From NCBI RefSeq assembly GCF_014836415.1, contig NZ_JACSQY010000003.1, positions 248,001 to 312,000 of the forward strand: a DNA stretch of 64,000 nt. Direction: 5' to 3'. The notes under the pieces were generated by a model. The model made no database searches and had not been told where the DNA came from. It saw only the letters and a list, made by a program, of their open reading frames with translations. This DNA comes from Sporosarcina gallistercoris (lineage in GTDB: Bacteria > Bacillota > Bacilli > Bacillales_A > Planococcaceae). Position 1 is the first letter of the stretch; every line of letters starts with the position of its first letter. Of the stretch, positions 25,054-33,460 are shown piece by piece. Both the position numbers and the translations under genes were made by a program.

Positions 25054-26856
25054 ATGAATGAATTGATCCAAAATAAGCTCGCAATCCTACCTGATATGCC
25101 AGGATGTTATATGATGAAAGACCGGCAAGGGACCGTAATCTATGTAGGCAAAGCGAAGGTTTTGAAAAATCGTGTCCGCAGTTATTTCACAGGTTCCCAT
25201 GATGCGAAAACCCAAAGGCTTGTTACTGAAATCGAGGACTTTGAAACGATTATCACGTCTTCGGATATTGAAGCGCTGATCCTTGAATTGAATCTGATCA
25301 AACAGTACGATCCGAAGTACAACATCATGCTGAAAGATGACAAAACCTATCCTTATTTGAAGCTTACAGCAGAACGGCATCCGAAACTGATCGTCACGCG
25401 CATCGTGAAGAAAGATAAGGGACGGTATTTCGGCCCGTATCCGAACGTCACAGCAGCGACAGAAACAAAAAAGCTGTTGGATCGTTTGTATCCATACCGG
25501 AAATGCCATACGCTGCCGGACCGAGTTTGCCTGTATTACCATCTCGGTCAATGTCTGGCGCCATGTGTCCGTGATGTGCCAAAAGAGACATATAAAGAAA
25601 TGACAGACGATATCGCACGTTTCTTGAATGGCGGATATAAGAACATGAAAAAAGAGCTCACCCAAAAGATGAATGATGCCGCTGAAAACCTCGAGTTTGA
25701 GCGAGCAACTGAATATCGGGACCAAATCTCCAGTATTGAAACCGTTATGGAAAAACAGACGATGACGATGCACGATTTCAAGGATCGCGATATTTTTGGC
25801 TATGCTGTTGAAAAAGGTTGGATGTGTGTACAGGTGTTCTTCGTGCGCCAAGGTAAACTCATCGAACGTGACGTGTCTCTGTTCCCTGTGTACCGAGACC
25901 CGGAAGAGGAACTGTTGACATTCATCGGACAGTTTTATAGTAAGCTCTCGCACATCAAACCAAGTGAAATCTTGCTTCCGCCGGGAATTGATCAGGAACT
26001 CGTCAAGCAACTGTTGGAAGTGAATGTCTATATCCCTCAACGCGGGAAGAAAAAAGACTTGGTTCAGCTTGCAAATAAAAATGCGTCCATTTCGTTGAAG
26101 CAAAAATTCCAATTGATCGACCGGCAAGAAGAGCGGACAATCGGAGCGTGTGAAGAATTAAGCGATGCTATGAACATCTCAATTCCGTTACGGATTGAAG
26201 CGTTCGATAACTCACATACACACGGGGTAGAGCCGGTTTCTGCGATGGTCTCCTTTGTCGATGGAAAACCGAATCGAAAAGACTATCGTAAATATAAGAC
26301 GAAAACAGCGGCAGCGCATGACGACTATGGCGCAATGCGTGAAGTCATACGCCGACGCTATACGCGAGTCTTGAAAGACAATCTGCCATTACCGGATTTG
26401 ATTGTGATCGATGGCGGAAAAGGGCAGATGGGGATTGCGCGGGAAGTTGTGGAGGATGAACTTGGGCTATCCATTCCGATTGCGGGACTTGCGAAGGATG
26501 ACAAACACCAAACTGCTCAATTGCTATATGGATCACCGCCTGAGCTCATCCCATTGAAGCGTTCGAGTGAAGCCTTCTATCTGCTTCAGCGGATCCAAGA
26601 TGAAGTCCACCGATTCGCAATCACATTCCACAGACAGCGTCGTGACACCGGCTCGCTCGTATCTACGCTCGACGGTCTTCCCGGCGTCGGACCGAAGCGC
26701 AAGCAGAAATTGCTGAAGCATTTCGGATCTGTTAAGAAAATTAAAGCGGCGACAGAAGATCAGCTTATCGAAGCAGGACTTCCTAAATCAGTCGCTGAGT
26801 CGGTCGTTGAATATTTTGCAGAGAAAAACAAGCCTGAAGAGCAAGCGAAAGAGTAA
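25054..26856 (+). CDS. uvrC: Excinuclease ABC subunit C
   Basis: The 600-residue nucleotide-excision repair nuclease has four regions. The N-terminal GIY-YIG domain ([20 protein letters not shown], residues about 15-34) makes the 3' cut. A UVR helical motif lies around 195-230. The RNase H-like endonuclease domain ([22 protein letters not shown]) makes the 5' cut. C-terminal HhH motifs ([16 protein letters not shown]) complete it. It works with UvrA and UvrB on damaged DNA. The start follows GGCAGGTGA. It lies in a single-gene unit between two terminators. Confidence 0.96.
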   Translation: MNELIQNKLAILPDMPGCYMMKDRQGTVIYVGKAKVLKNRVRSYFTGSHDAKTQRLVTEIEDFETIITSSDIEALILELNLIKQYDPKYNIMLKDDKTYPYLKLTAERHPKLIVTRIVKKDKGRYFGPYPNVTAATETKKLLDRLYPYRKCHTLPDRVCLYYHLGQCLAPCVRDVPKETYKEMTDDIARFLNGGYKNMKKELTQKMNDAAENLEFERATEYRDQISSIETVMEKQTMTMHDFKDRDIFGYAVEKGWMCVQVFFVRQGKLIERDVSLFPVYRDPEEELLTFIGQFYSKLSHIKPSEILLPPGIDQELVKQLLEVNVYIPQRGKKKDLVQLANKNASISLKQKFQLIDRQEERTIGACEELSDAMNISIPLRIEAFDNSHTHGVEPVSAMVSFVDGKPNRKDYRKYKTKTAAAHDDYGAMREVIRRRYTRVLKDNLPLPDLIVIDGGKGQMGIAREVVEDELGLSIPIAGLAKDDKHQTAQLLYGSPPELIPLKRSSEAFYLLQRIQDEVHRFAITFHRQRRDTGSLVSTLDGLPGVGPKRKQKLLKHFGSVKKIKAATEDQLIEAGLPKSVAESVVEYFAEKNKPEEQAKE

Positions 26857-26858
26857 AG

Positions 26859-26882
26859 GAACGGGCTTAGCCCGTTCTTTTT
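26859..26882 (+). terminator. Terminator of uvrC
   Basis: GAACGGGC pairs with GCCCGTTC around a short loop and is followed by TTTTT. Confidence 0.88.
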
Positions 26883-26930
26883 CATGAAATGGCCGGGGTT
26901 GTTTCTATTATATTGGAGTCGCGTAGGGCA

Positions 26931-27090
26931 GGTGATCATAAAGCGTGGAAAGTGCTCATAAAAACGTTGAAGTGCTCATAAATCATAAAAAGTGCTCTTA
27001 AACTTTGAAAAGTGCTCATAAATCCTGAAATCCGCTCATAAATCATAAAACATGCTCATAAACCGCGAAAAGTGATCATAACGACTTCGA
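26931..27090. repeat. Tandem array of eight 20-bp units (array 3)
   Basis: Eight contiguous 20-bp units of the form AGTGCTCATAAATCATAAAA follow each other without spacers or phase change from 26931 to 27090. Positions 4-10 (GCTCATA) are the most conserved. The unit differs from the 21-bp arrays and, being 20 bp long, cannot be a coding repeat. It lies between the convergent ends of uvrC and yslB. Confidence 0.95.
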
Positions 27091-27155
27091 TAGTCCTCCC
27101 TTTACGCGCGGCATACTCTGTTGGAACTCGGATTCCACGCTCGTGAAAAGTGCAC

Positions 27156-27183
27156 TTGACCAATTAAAACGAAGTACTATAAT
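27156..27183 (+). promoter_or_regulatory. Orphan SigA-like promoter pointing at the 3' end of yslB
   Basis: TTGACC (27156-27161), a 16-base spacer and TATAAT (27178-27183). It faces yslB from the opposite strand and no clear gene follows. The hairpin CGCTTCG/CGAAGCG (27187-27205) starts right after the -10 box. The downstream ATG at 27211 lacks a ribosome binding site. Confidence 0.5.
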
Positions 27184-27261
27184 GTGCGCTTCGCCAGGCG
27201 AAGCGATTGTATGAAAAAGAGAAAAATATTCCATCGGTCAGGCGATGACAACTATCTCTAC

Positions 27262-27297
27262 AAAAAACTGGAGTATGAGGAATCACTCATACTCCAG
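27262..27297 (-). terminator. Terminator of yslB
   Basis: CTGGAGTATGAG pairs perfectly with CTCATACTCCAG; on the minus strand it is followed by TTTTTTG. It lies 10 bases after the yslB stop. Confidence 0.88.
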
Positions 27298-27306
27298 CTT
27301 AAAAAC

Positions 27307-27723
27307 TCATTTACCAATCGTATAGGTTTCATCCCAACGGACTTGCAAGACGATCTGACCGGATTTCTCATCCCGCGCGCCATAACATTCCGTCAAGCAG
27401 CCGTTAGCGATTTGGTATTGCTCAGCGAGGAATCCGGACTCCAAGTGATACGAATCCTTCGTAGCTGGAGAAGTAATTCGCTCTGACAATTCGTAATCGG
27501 CTTCTTCTTTGCCCGAACTCGCTAAACGTAAATCGCCCCAACCAGCTTCTTTGAAAAATTCAGGGATTTCATTGACGGAAAAGACAGGGAACTTACGGGC
27601 AATCTCTTTTCCTGCCCAATACAAAATATCATCTTCATGTTTACCGAGAATGCCGGGGATCACATGGTCTCTCAGTAGTTCGTAGCCGAATCGTGTCGGC
27701 TCTGCAGTTGATTCGTGTGCCAA
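27307..27723 (-). CDS. yslB: YslB family protein (DUF2507)
   Basis: The 138-residue protein matches the YslB/DUF2507 family: the opening RFGYELLRDHVIPGILGKHEDDILYWAGKEIARKFP and the segment GFLAEQYQIANGCLTECYG. It resembles a heme-NO/4-vinyl reductase-like fold, and the role is unknown. The start is a TTG with GAAAGGGA upstream; no in-frame ATG fits the family's N-terminus. In B. subtilis yslB also lies next to the sdh operon, on the same side of uvrC. Confidence 0.85.
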   Translation of the reverse strand: MAHESTAEPTRFGYELLRDHVIPGILGKHEDDILYWAGKEIARKFPVFSVNEIPEFFKEAGWGDLRLASSGKEEADYELSERITSPATKDSYHLESGFLAEQYQIANGCLTECYGARDEKSGQIVLQVRWDETYTIGK

Positions 27724-27815
27724 AACGCGAGCATCCCTTTCGTGTCTATCAAATTACCTCTCATGGTATGTCAGTAGATTTGCAACTAAAAGGCCAAATG
27801 AACAAGCGCGTCACC

Positions 27816-27844
27816 TTGACCTTCCCAATATGGAGGAGTACAAT
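27816..27844 (+). promoter_or_regulatory. SigA promoter of sdhCAB
   Basis: TTGACC (27816-27821), 17 bases, TACAAT (27839-27844). The predicted start is near 27851, which leaves a leader of about 100 bases. Confidence 0.65.
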
Positions 27845-27848
27845 GTAC

Positions 27849-27868
27849 ATGTTATTATATTGTAACAT
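27849..27868 (+). promoter_or_regulatory. Inverted repeat at the sdh transcription start (possible operator)
   Basis: ATGTTA and TAACAT are separated by eight bases exactly at the predicted start of transcription. A regulator binding here would control sdh; none is identified. Confidence 0.35.
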
Positions 27869-27953
27869 GAAGAGACGGACCGTCAAACATTCGCTTGTCG
27901 TTTTATCAGGTAGAAAAAGACATCCGGCTCATAAATAAGGGAGGGTAAATCAC

Positions 27954-28562
27954 TTGGTGAGAGAATCAGAGTTTTACTGGCGCCGCCTACATTCATTGCT
28001 TGGAATTATTCCAATTGGGTTGTTCGTGACGCAACACTTGATCATCAACCATTTTGCAACAAGAGGTGCAGAATCATTTAACACAGCGGCGCACTTTATT
28101 GAAAATCTGCCGTTCATCTATTTCCTGGAATGGTTCGTCATCTACATACCGCTCATGTTCCACGCGTTTTACGGAGTGTATCTGGCATTTACTTCGAAAA
28201 ACAATGTGCAACGTTATGGAACATTCCGTAACTGGATGTTCATGTTGCAGCGTGTTACTGGAGTATTCCTTGTCATCTTCATTGCATGGCACATTTACGA
28301 AACACGTATCCAGAAGCTATTCGGTGCGGAAGTGAATTTCGACATGATGGCAGAGATTTTCTCTAATCCATTAATGATCGTCTTCTACGCACTCGGTATT
28401 CTTGCGGCTACTTTCCACTTGGCGAACGGAGTTTGGTCATTCCTAGTTACTTGGGGATTGGCTCAATCACCACGCTCACAAACAATTGTTACGTATGTAA
28501 CATTAGCGATTTTCGTTATCCTATCAGTAATCGGAATGCGCGCACTATTTGCATTTGCTTAA
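27954..28562 (+). CDS. sdhC: Succinate dehydrogenase cytochrome b558 subunit
   Basis: The 202-residue membrane anchor has five helices and binds two hemes. The family opening EFYWRRLHSLLGIIPIGLFVTQHL, the histidines in helices 1, 2, 3 and 4 (HLIINHF, FHAFYGVYLAF, WHIYETR, FHLANGVW) and the AEVNFDMMAEI loop match Bacillus SdhC. It passes electrons from SdhB to menaquinone. The start is TTG at 27954 with GGGAGGG eight bases before it. First gene of sdhCAB. Confidence 0.95.
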   Translation: MVRESEFYWRRLHSLLGIIPIGLFVTQHLIINHFATRGAESFNTAAHFIENLPFIYFLEWFVIYIPLMFHAFYGVYLAFTSKNNVQRYGTFRNWMFMLQRVTGVFLVIFIAWHIYETRIQKLFGAEVNFDMMAEIFSNPLMIVFYALGILAATFHLANGVWSFLVTWGLAQSPRSQTIVTYVTLAIFVILSVIGMRALFAFA

Positions 28563-28605
28563 GAAACAAACCGTTATTATGTAAACTTTGAGGAGTGAAA
28601 CAATA

Positions 28606-30354
28606 ATGTCAAAAGGTAGAGTGATTGTCGTCGGTGGCGGTCTTGCCGGCCTAATGGCGACCATCAAGGCATCAGAAGAAGGCGTCGGAGTAGACTTGTT
28701 TTCCCTCGTTCCTGTAAAACGCTCTCACTCCGTTTGTGCTCAAGGCGGCATTAATGGCGCCGTGAACACAAAGGGTGAAGGGGATTCCCCTATGATTCAC
28801 TTTGATGATACGATTTACGGAGGAGACTTCCTTGCGAACCAGCCTCCTGTAAAAGCGATGGCTGAAGCAGCACCAGGGATCATCCACTTGCTTGACCGTA
28901 TGGGCGTTATGTTCAACCGTACTCCGGAAGGTCTATTGGACTTCCGTCGTTTCGGCGGAACCATGCACCACCGTACTGCGTATGCAGGTGCAACAACTGG
29001 TCAGCAGCTCCTTTACGCTTTGGACGAGCAAGTCCGTGCGCAAGAAGTTGCGGGTCTAGTTCAGAAATTTGAGCATTGGGAATTCCTCGGTGTTATCTTG
29101 GATGACGAAGGCGTTTGCCGAGGTATCAAAGCTCAAAACCTTAAAACGATGGAAATCAAAGCATTCCCTGGTGACGCTGTCATTATGGCAACGGGCGGTC
29201 CTGGAATCATCTTTGGTAAGTCGACGAACTCTGTTATCAATACAGGTTCAGCAGCTTCCATCGTTTATCAACAAGGGGCAAAATATGCAAACGGAGAATT
29301 CATCCAAATTCACCCGACTGCAATTCCTGGAGACGACAAACTTCGTCTTATGAGTGAATCTGCACGTGGTGAAGGCGGCCGGATTTGGACTTATAAAGAC
29401 GGTAAGCCTTGGTACTTCCTAGAAGAAAAATATCCAGCTTACGGTAACCTTGTACCGCGTGACGTTGCAACACGTGAAATCTTTGACGTATGTGTGAACC
29501 AGCGCCTAGGGATCAATGGTGAAAACATGGTGTATCTCGATTTGTCTCACAAAGACCCGCATGAGCTTGACATCAAGCTTGGTGGAATCATCGAGATTTA
29601 CGAGAAGTTCACTGGAGATGACCCACGTAAAGTTCCGATGAAAATCTTCCCTGCAGTTCACTATTCAATGGGCGGACTATGGGTCGATTACAATCAGCAT
29701 ACTTCAATCCCTGGATTGTTTGCTGCAGGTGAATGTGATTACTCACAACACGGCGGTAACCGTCTAGGTGCGAACTCATTACTTTCTGCGATTTATGGCG
29801 GAATGCTTGCTGGACCGGAAGCCGTTAAGTACATGAAGGGTCTGGAGCACTCTGCAGACGATATGCCTTCTAAAATCTTTGACGACGCTGTGAAAGAAGA
29901 GCAAGTGAAGTGGGAAGCGATCCTCAACATGAAGGGAACTGAGAACGCGTATGTGATTCACCGCGAGCTCGGCGAACTGATGACTGAAAACGTAACGGTT
30001 GTTCGTTATAACGATCGTTTGGAAGCTACGGATAAAAAGATCCAAGAATTGCTTGAGCGTTGGGAAAATATCAACATGACGGATACTCAACAGTGGTCGA
30101 ACCAAGGTGCGACGTTCACTCGTCAGTTGAAGAACATGCTGTACTTGGCTCGTGTCATCACTCTTGGTGCGCTGAACCGTAACGAAAGCCGTGGGGCTCA
30201 CTACAAGCCGGACTTCCCGGAACGCGATGATGAGAACTTCTTGAAAACGACGATTGCAACGTTTGACGGAGAATCTGCACCAATCTTAACGTATGAAGAC
30301 GTGGATGTTTCGTTGATTCCACCTCGTAAACGTGATTATTCTTCATCTAAGTAA
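28606..30354 (+). CDS. sdhA: Succinate dehydrogenase flavoprotein subunit
   Basis: The 582-residue catalytic subunit has the FAD dinucleotide-binding GGGLAGLMA motif, the covalent FAD histidine in RSHSVCAQGGINGA, and substrate residues in GEGGRIW, HYSMGGLWVDYN and ECDYSQHGGNRLGANSLL. It oxidises succinate to fumarate at the membrane. GAGGAGTG lies before the ATG at 28606; an upstream TTG is within that site and is rejected. It follows sdhC by 43 bases. Confidence 0.97.
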   Translation: MSKGRVIVVGGGLAGLMATIKASEEGVGVDLFSLVPVKRSHSVCAQGGINGAVNTKGEGDSPMIHFDDTIYGGDFLANQPPVKAMAEAAPGIIHLLDRMGVMFNRTPEGLLDFRRFGGTMHHRTAYAGATTGQQLLYALDEQVRAQEVAGLVQKFEHWEFLGVILDDEGVCRGIKAQNLKTMEIKAFPGDAVIMATGGPGIIFGKSTNSVINTGSAASIVYQQGAKYANGEFIQIHPTAIPGDDKLRLMSESARGEGGRIWTYKDGKPWYFLEEKYPAYGNLVPRDVATREIFDVCVNQRLGINGENMVYLDLSHKDPHELDIKLGGIIEIYEKFTGDDPRKVPMKIFPAVHYSMGGLWVDYNQHTSIPGLFAAGECDYSQHGGNRLGANSLLSAIYGGMLAGPEAVKYMKGLEHSADDMPSKIFDDAVKEEQVKWEAILNMKGTENAYVIHRELGELMTENVTVVRYNDRLEATDKKIQELLERWENINMTDTQQWSNQGATFTRQLKNMLYLARVITLGALNRNESRGAHYKPDFPERDDENFLKTTIATFDGESAPILTYEDVDVSLIPPRKRDYSSSK

Positions 30355-30409
30355 AATAGAGACTCGATGAGTAGGACGATAATTCCGCATCGAAAGGAGA
30401 CTGACGGTA

Positions 30410-31210
30410 ATGAGTGAACAACAAACAGCTGTTCAAGAACAAGCAGCTCCAGCTAAAACAGTGATATTCGAAATCCAACGGCAAGACACACCTGAATCTG
30501 CGCCGTATATGGAATCGTTCGAAGTTCCTTATAAAGCGAATATGAACGTCATTTCTGCATTGATGGAAATCCGACGTAACCCTGTGAACGCTAAAGGCGA
30601 AAAGACAACGCCGGTCAACTGGGACATGAACTGTCTAGAAGAAGTTTGTGGAGCGTGTTCAATGGTGATCAACGGACGCCCGCGCCAGTCTTGTACTGCA
30701 CTGGTCGATCAGTTGACACAGCCGATTAAATTAGAGCCGATGCGTACGTTCCCGGTTGTTCGTGACTTGGTTGTCGATCGTGAGGGAATGTTTGACTCCC
30801 TTAAGAAAATCAAAGCATGGATTCCGATTGACGGTACGTATGATCTCGGAGAAGGTCCGCGTATGCCTGAGCGCAAGCGTCAGTGGGCATATGAGCTTTC
30901 CAAGTGCATGACGTGCGGTGTATGTCTTGAAGCATGCCCGAATGTCAATGACCAAACGAATTTCATGGGTCCTTTTGCGATCTCTCAAGTACGTTTGTTC
31001 AATACACATCCAACGGGTGCACAAAACAAGGATGAGCGTTTGTCAGCTTTGATGACAGATGGCGGACTTGCGGAGTGCGGTAACTCACAGAACTGTGTAG
31101 TGGCTTGTCCGAAAGGGATTCCTTTGACAACTTCTATTGCGGCTATGAACCGTGCTACGACTGTTCAAATGTTCAAGAACTTCTTCGGAAGTGACCATAT
31201 GGTAGACTGA
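30410..31210 (+). CDS. sdhB: Succinate dehydrogenase iron-sulfur subunit
   Basis: The 266-residue subunit has an N-terminal plant-type ferredoxin domain with CLEEVCGACSM and a later Cys (QSC) for the 2Fe-2S cluster. The C-terminal part has CMTCGVCLEACP and CGNSQNCVVACPKGIP for the other two clusters. It transfers electrons from SdhA to SdhC. The start has GAAAGGAGACTG before the ATG. The Ala/Gln-rich first 20 residues are longer than in some homologues. A strong terminator ends the operon. Confidence 0.96.
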   Translation: MSEQQTAVQEQAAPAKTVIFEIQRQDTPESAPYMESFEVPYKANMNVISALMEIRRNPVNAKGEKTTPVNWDMNCLEEVCGACSMVINGRPRQSCTALVDQLTQPIKLEPMRTFPVVRDLVVDREGMFDSLKKIKAWIPIDGTYDLGEGPRMPERKRQWAYELSKCMTCGVCLEACPNVNDQTNFMGPFAISQVRLFNTHPTGAQNKDERLSALMTDGGLAECGNSQNCVVACPKGIPLTTSIAAMNRATTVQMFKNFFGSDHMVD

Positions 31211-31222
31211 TGTCTACATGAA

Positions 31223-31269
31223 GACTGTCCGGAAAGTCAGCAAAAGCTGATTTCCCGGGCAGTTTTTTT
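31223..31269 (+). terminator. Terminator of sdhCAB
   Basis: ACTGTCCGGAAAGTCAGC pairs with GCTGATTTCCCGGGCAGT around AAAA and is followed by seven T. Confidence 0.9.
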
Positions 31270-31292
31270 GTTGGAATGAATTCTGGTAGGGT

Positions 31293-31423
31293 GTTGATTT
31301 TGGTTTCAGACGGACGCGTTCCGAGGGGGCACGGATGATAAGCCGCTTCAGTCGCTGCGCTCCCTCCATGATCTCCCCATCGTGCTGATCCCTACGGAGT
31401 CGCTGTCTTCTACTACAATCAAC
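31293..31423. repeat. 131-bp palindromic intergenic repeat (GTTGATT...AATCAAC), copy 2
   Basis: This element starts GTTGATTTTGG and ends ACAATCAAC, with internal segments GACGGACGCGTTCCG, GTCGCTGCGCTCCC and GGAGTCGCTGTCTTC. It is the same repeat type as at 21638, in the reverse orientation, and closer to the usual form. It lies between the sdhB terminator and the ysmA promoter region. Confidence 0.82.
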
Positions 31424-31511
31424 GGCTAGTAGTGGAAGACGATGATTCCATTTCAAAAAAGAGTTCAAAGCAGAATCGCTACTTATTATCTGAGTTGTTT
31501 GATATAATGAA

Positions 31512-31529
31512 AGAATGAATGATCATTCA
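31512..31529 (+). promoter_or_regulatory. FadR operator upstream of the thioesterase gene
   Basis: AGAATGAATGATCATTCA matches 14 of the 16 fixed positions of TGAATGANTANTCATTCA. It lies four bases after a TATAAT (31503-31508), at the predicted start of transcription, an ideal place for repression. Confidence 0.72.
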
Positions 31530-31553
31530 CTTTATGGACTGGGGGAGAATAGA

Positions 31554-32009
31554 ATGAAACAGAGTTATATAAAGGATTTTGAGGAGTGGGAAGCTGGGTT
31601 TCGGTATTCTGTGCCGATTAAGGTACGATTTTCGGAAACAGATATGTTTGGTCACTTGAATAATACGGTGACGTTTGCGTATTTCGAGCAGGCGCGGATT
31701 GACTATCTGCAGGAGTTAGGGTTGATGAATGATTGGCTGGATCCGTCGGGGGAGCGCATTCCGGTTGTGGCAGATTTGCAGTGTGATTATAGAAAGCAAG
31801 TGTTTTTTGACGAAACGGTTAATGTGTATGTTAAGGCGGATTCGATAGGGAAGAGTTCTGTCGAAATTCATTATATGGCGAAGAACGAGAAAGGCGAAGT
31901 CGTTTTCACAGGACGTGGTGCTATGGTGCAAATTTCAAAGAAAACAGGTTCGGGTGTTGCGTGGACGGAAGAGGAGAAAGATTTGTTCCGCGCAAAAACT
32001 AGGATTTAA
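31554..32009 (+). CDS. ysmA: Acyl-CoA thioesterase, hot-dog fold (YsmA-like)
   Basis: The 151-residue 4-hydroxybenzoyl-CoA thioesterase family protein has the signature VRFSETDMFGHLNNTVTFAYFEQAR (catalytic Asp, His and Asn). Such enzymes hydrolyse acyl-CoA in the cytoplasm. An in-frame ATG at 31515 lies inside the FadR operator and lacks a binding site; GGGGGAG before the ATG at 31554 defines the start. The order sdhB-ysmA-gerE is as in B. subtilis. The FadR site ties the gene to fatty acid degradation, perhaps to limit acyl-CoA build-up. Confidence 0.87.
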   Translation: MKQSYIKDFEEWEAGFRYSVPIKVRFSETDMFGHLNNTVTFAYFEQARIDYLQELGLMNDWLDPSGERIPVVADLQCDYRKQVFFDETVNVYVKADSIGKSSVEIHYMAKNEKGEVVFTGRGAMVQISKKTGSGVAWTEEEKDLFRAKTRI

Positions 32010-32013
32010 GCCG

Positions 32014-32043
32014 GCACAGCCTTTCTCTATTTGGAATACTGTA
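32014..32043 (+). promoter_or_regulatory. SigK-type (mother cell) promoter of gerE
   Basis: GGCAC at 32013-32017, a 17-base gap and AATACTGTA (32035-32043) fit the SigK pattern of AC and CATANNNTA with one mismatch. Late mother-cell expression is what is known for gerE. Confidence 0.6.
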
Positions 32044-32074
32044 AAGGGAAACCGAATAGGAGGGGCGCGTCTTG

Positions 32075-32296
32075 ATGGAGGAGTTAAACAACCGATCTGT
32101 TCTCACGGGTAGGGAGCGGGAAATTTTTACTTTGCTCATAGCCGATCATACAACGAAAGAAATTGCGGGAAAGCTCGGCATCAGTGAAAAAACTGTCCGC
32201 AATCACATTTCAAATACGATTCAAAAGCTAGGCGTTTCTGGTCGAGCGCAAGCGATGATAGAACTGCTAAGACTCGGCGAACTCAGCTTGAATTAG
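32075..32296 (+). CDS. gerE: Sporulation transcription factor GerE
   Basis: The 73-residue LuxR-type HTH protein activates and represses late mother-cell spore coat genes with SigK. The sequence is all HTH: LTGREREIFTLLIADHTTKEIAGKLGISEKTVRNHISNTIQKLGV, then MIELLRLGELSLN, close to B. subtilis GerE in length and pattern. A TTG at 32072 is adjacent, but AGGAGGGG fits the ATG at 32075. A SigK-type promoter lies between ysmA and this gene. Confidence 0.95.
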   Translation: MEELNNRSVLTGREREIFTLLIADHTTKEIAGKLGISEKTVRNHISNTIQKLGVSGRAQAMIELLRLGELSLN

Positions 32297-32314
32297 TGAC
32301 TGTGTACACTTAGG

Positions 32315-32345
32315 AAGGTTGCAGACTGTTCTGCAGCCTTTTTTT
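32315..32345 (+). terminator. Terminator of gerE
   Basis: AAGGTTGCAG pairs with CTGCAGCCTT (one G-T pair), followed by TTTTT. Confidence 0.85.
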
Positions 32346-32459
32346 CGTCTGCAATATGATGTTTGTAGAGAGGTAGGATGACTTCGTATGTGCTAAACTG
32401 GAACTGCATAGCATTGCTTTTCGAAATTCGGATTGCCATATGGAATGGAGGAACTTCAA

Positions 32460-32849
32460 TTGAAATCGATTACTATTAAACGGACGAAGGCATATTTCAT
32501 TGACTTAGCAATATCGACTGCCGTAATTGGTGTAGCTGAATATTTTCTCCGCAAAAAGGTGAAGAATGAAGCGGTCCATGCTCTTGTGACTCCCTCTGTT
32601 GTCATGAGTACTCTAGAATGTGCTCAATTGCTGAGAAGTGGACAGACAGTCGGCTATAAGAAGATGGGATTGGTTCTGGAAAGTGAAACTGGAACTGACT
32701 TAAGTGCCGGCCAACTTATGAAACGTATATTTTATCGGGATACATTCAATTCGTTCCTATTCATAGGGAATCGCCGAAAGTTTGAAAAGAATGATGGAAA
32801 AACATTACCACACGATTTTTATGCAGGAACGATAGTAAAGGAAGTATAA
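32460..32849 (+). CDS. RDD family membrane protein
   Basis: The 129-residue protein shows the RDD pattern: KRTKAYFIDLAIS at the N-terminus (Arg then Asp in helix 1), a GQTVGYKKMGL turn, and KRIFYRDT in place of the third conserved Arg/Asp segment. Two or more membrane segments are predicted. RDD proteins are small integral membrane proteins, some acting as ion exchangers; this one is unassigned. An ATG at 32433 is in frame, but its extension contains the GGAGG site, which fits the TTG at 32460. The gene is inserted between gerE and the MarR gene relative to B. subtilis. Confidence 0.65.
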   Translation: MKSITIKRTKAYFIDLAISTAVIGVAEYFLRKKVKNEAVHALVTPSVVMSTLECAQLLRSGQTVGYKKMGLVLESETGTDLSAGQLMKRIFYRDTFNSFLFIGNRRKFEKNDGKTLPHDFYAGTIVKEV

Positions 32850-33009
32850 TAAGTATGTGCTGTCTGGTTGGATATGAAAGCGATGATTACGAAAAATTCC
32901 TATTCATTTGAAGAGGAAGATGGGAACTATGGCCAATGAGATATTAATTGCTTTTTTGTCGATTTAAGAGGAAAATAATAAGTAAACTCATGATTTGGAG
33001 CTGGTATCA

Positions 33010-33459
33010 TTGACGAAAAAAGTCACAGCGAATCTTGAAGAAATTCATCACATGGAAAAAGATTTGCGTTACATTGCAGCCATCATAAAGCAACAAGGGC
33101 GCCAAATATTAAGTAATTATACGATCACCCCTCCTCAATTCATTGCACTCCAATGGTTATTTGAACATGGGGATATGACGATCGGGGATTTGTCGAACAA
33201 AATGTATTTGGCATTTAGCACAACGACAGATTTAGTGGATCGTATGGAAAAAAATGAGTTAGTGAAACGGGTCCGTGACGAGAAAGATCGTCGCGTCGTG
33301 AGGATCCATCTATTAGCGGAAGGCGAGCGCGTTATCGAAGAGGTGATTGATAAGCGGCGTGAATACTTGCAAGAAGTCGTCCAAAATTTTAATCCTGAAG
33401 AATTGTCAACGTTTACTGAATTACTTTCAAAACTACACGTGGAAATGAGCACAAAATAA
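33010..33459 (+). CDS. ysmB: MarR family transcriptional regulator (YsmB-like)
   Basis: The 149-residue winged-helix regulator has ITPPQFIALQWLFEHGDMTIGDLSNKMYLAFSTTTDLVDRMEKNELVKRVRDEKDRRVVRIHL, the full MarR HTH-wing with the DxRxxR motif. The flanking helices form the dimer. The ligand and targets are unknown. The TTG at 33010 is preferred over the TTG at 32995 because TTTGGAG is correctly spaced for it. racE starts two bases after the stop, so the two are co-transcribed, as in B. subtilis. Confidence 0.87.
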   Translation: MTKKVTANLEEIHHMEKDLRYIAAIIKQQGRQILSNYTITPPQFIALQWLFEHGDMTIGDLSNKMYLAFSTTTDLVDRMEKNELVKRVRDEKDRRVVRIHLLAEGERVIEEVIDKRREYLQEVVQNFNPEELSTFTELLSKLHVEMSTK

Positions 33460-33460
33460 C

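Noticed and set aside
27184..27486. 100-residue ORF opposite yslB
   Set aside because: It lacks a ribosome binding site, runs through the yslB terminator and is antisense to a conserved gene. The promoter before it is reported separately.
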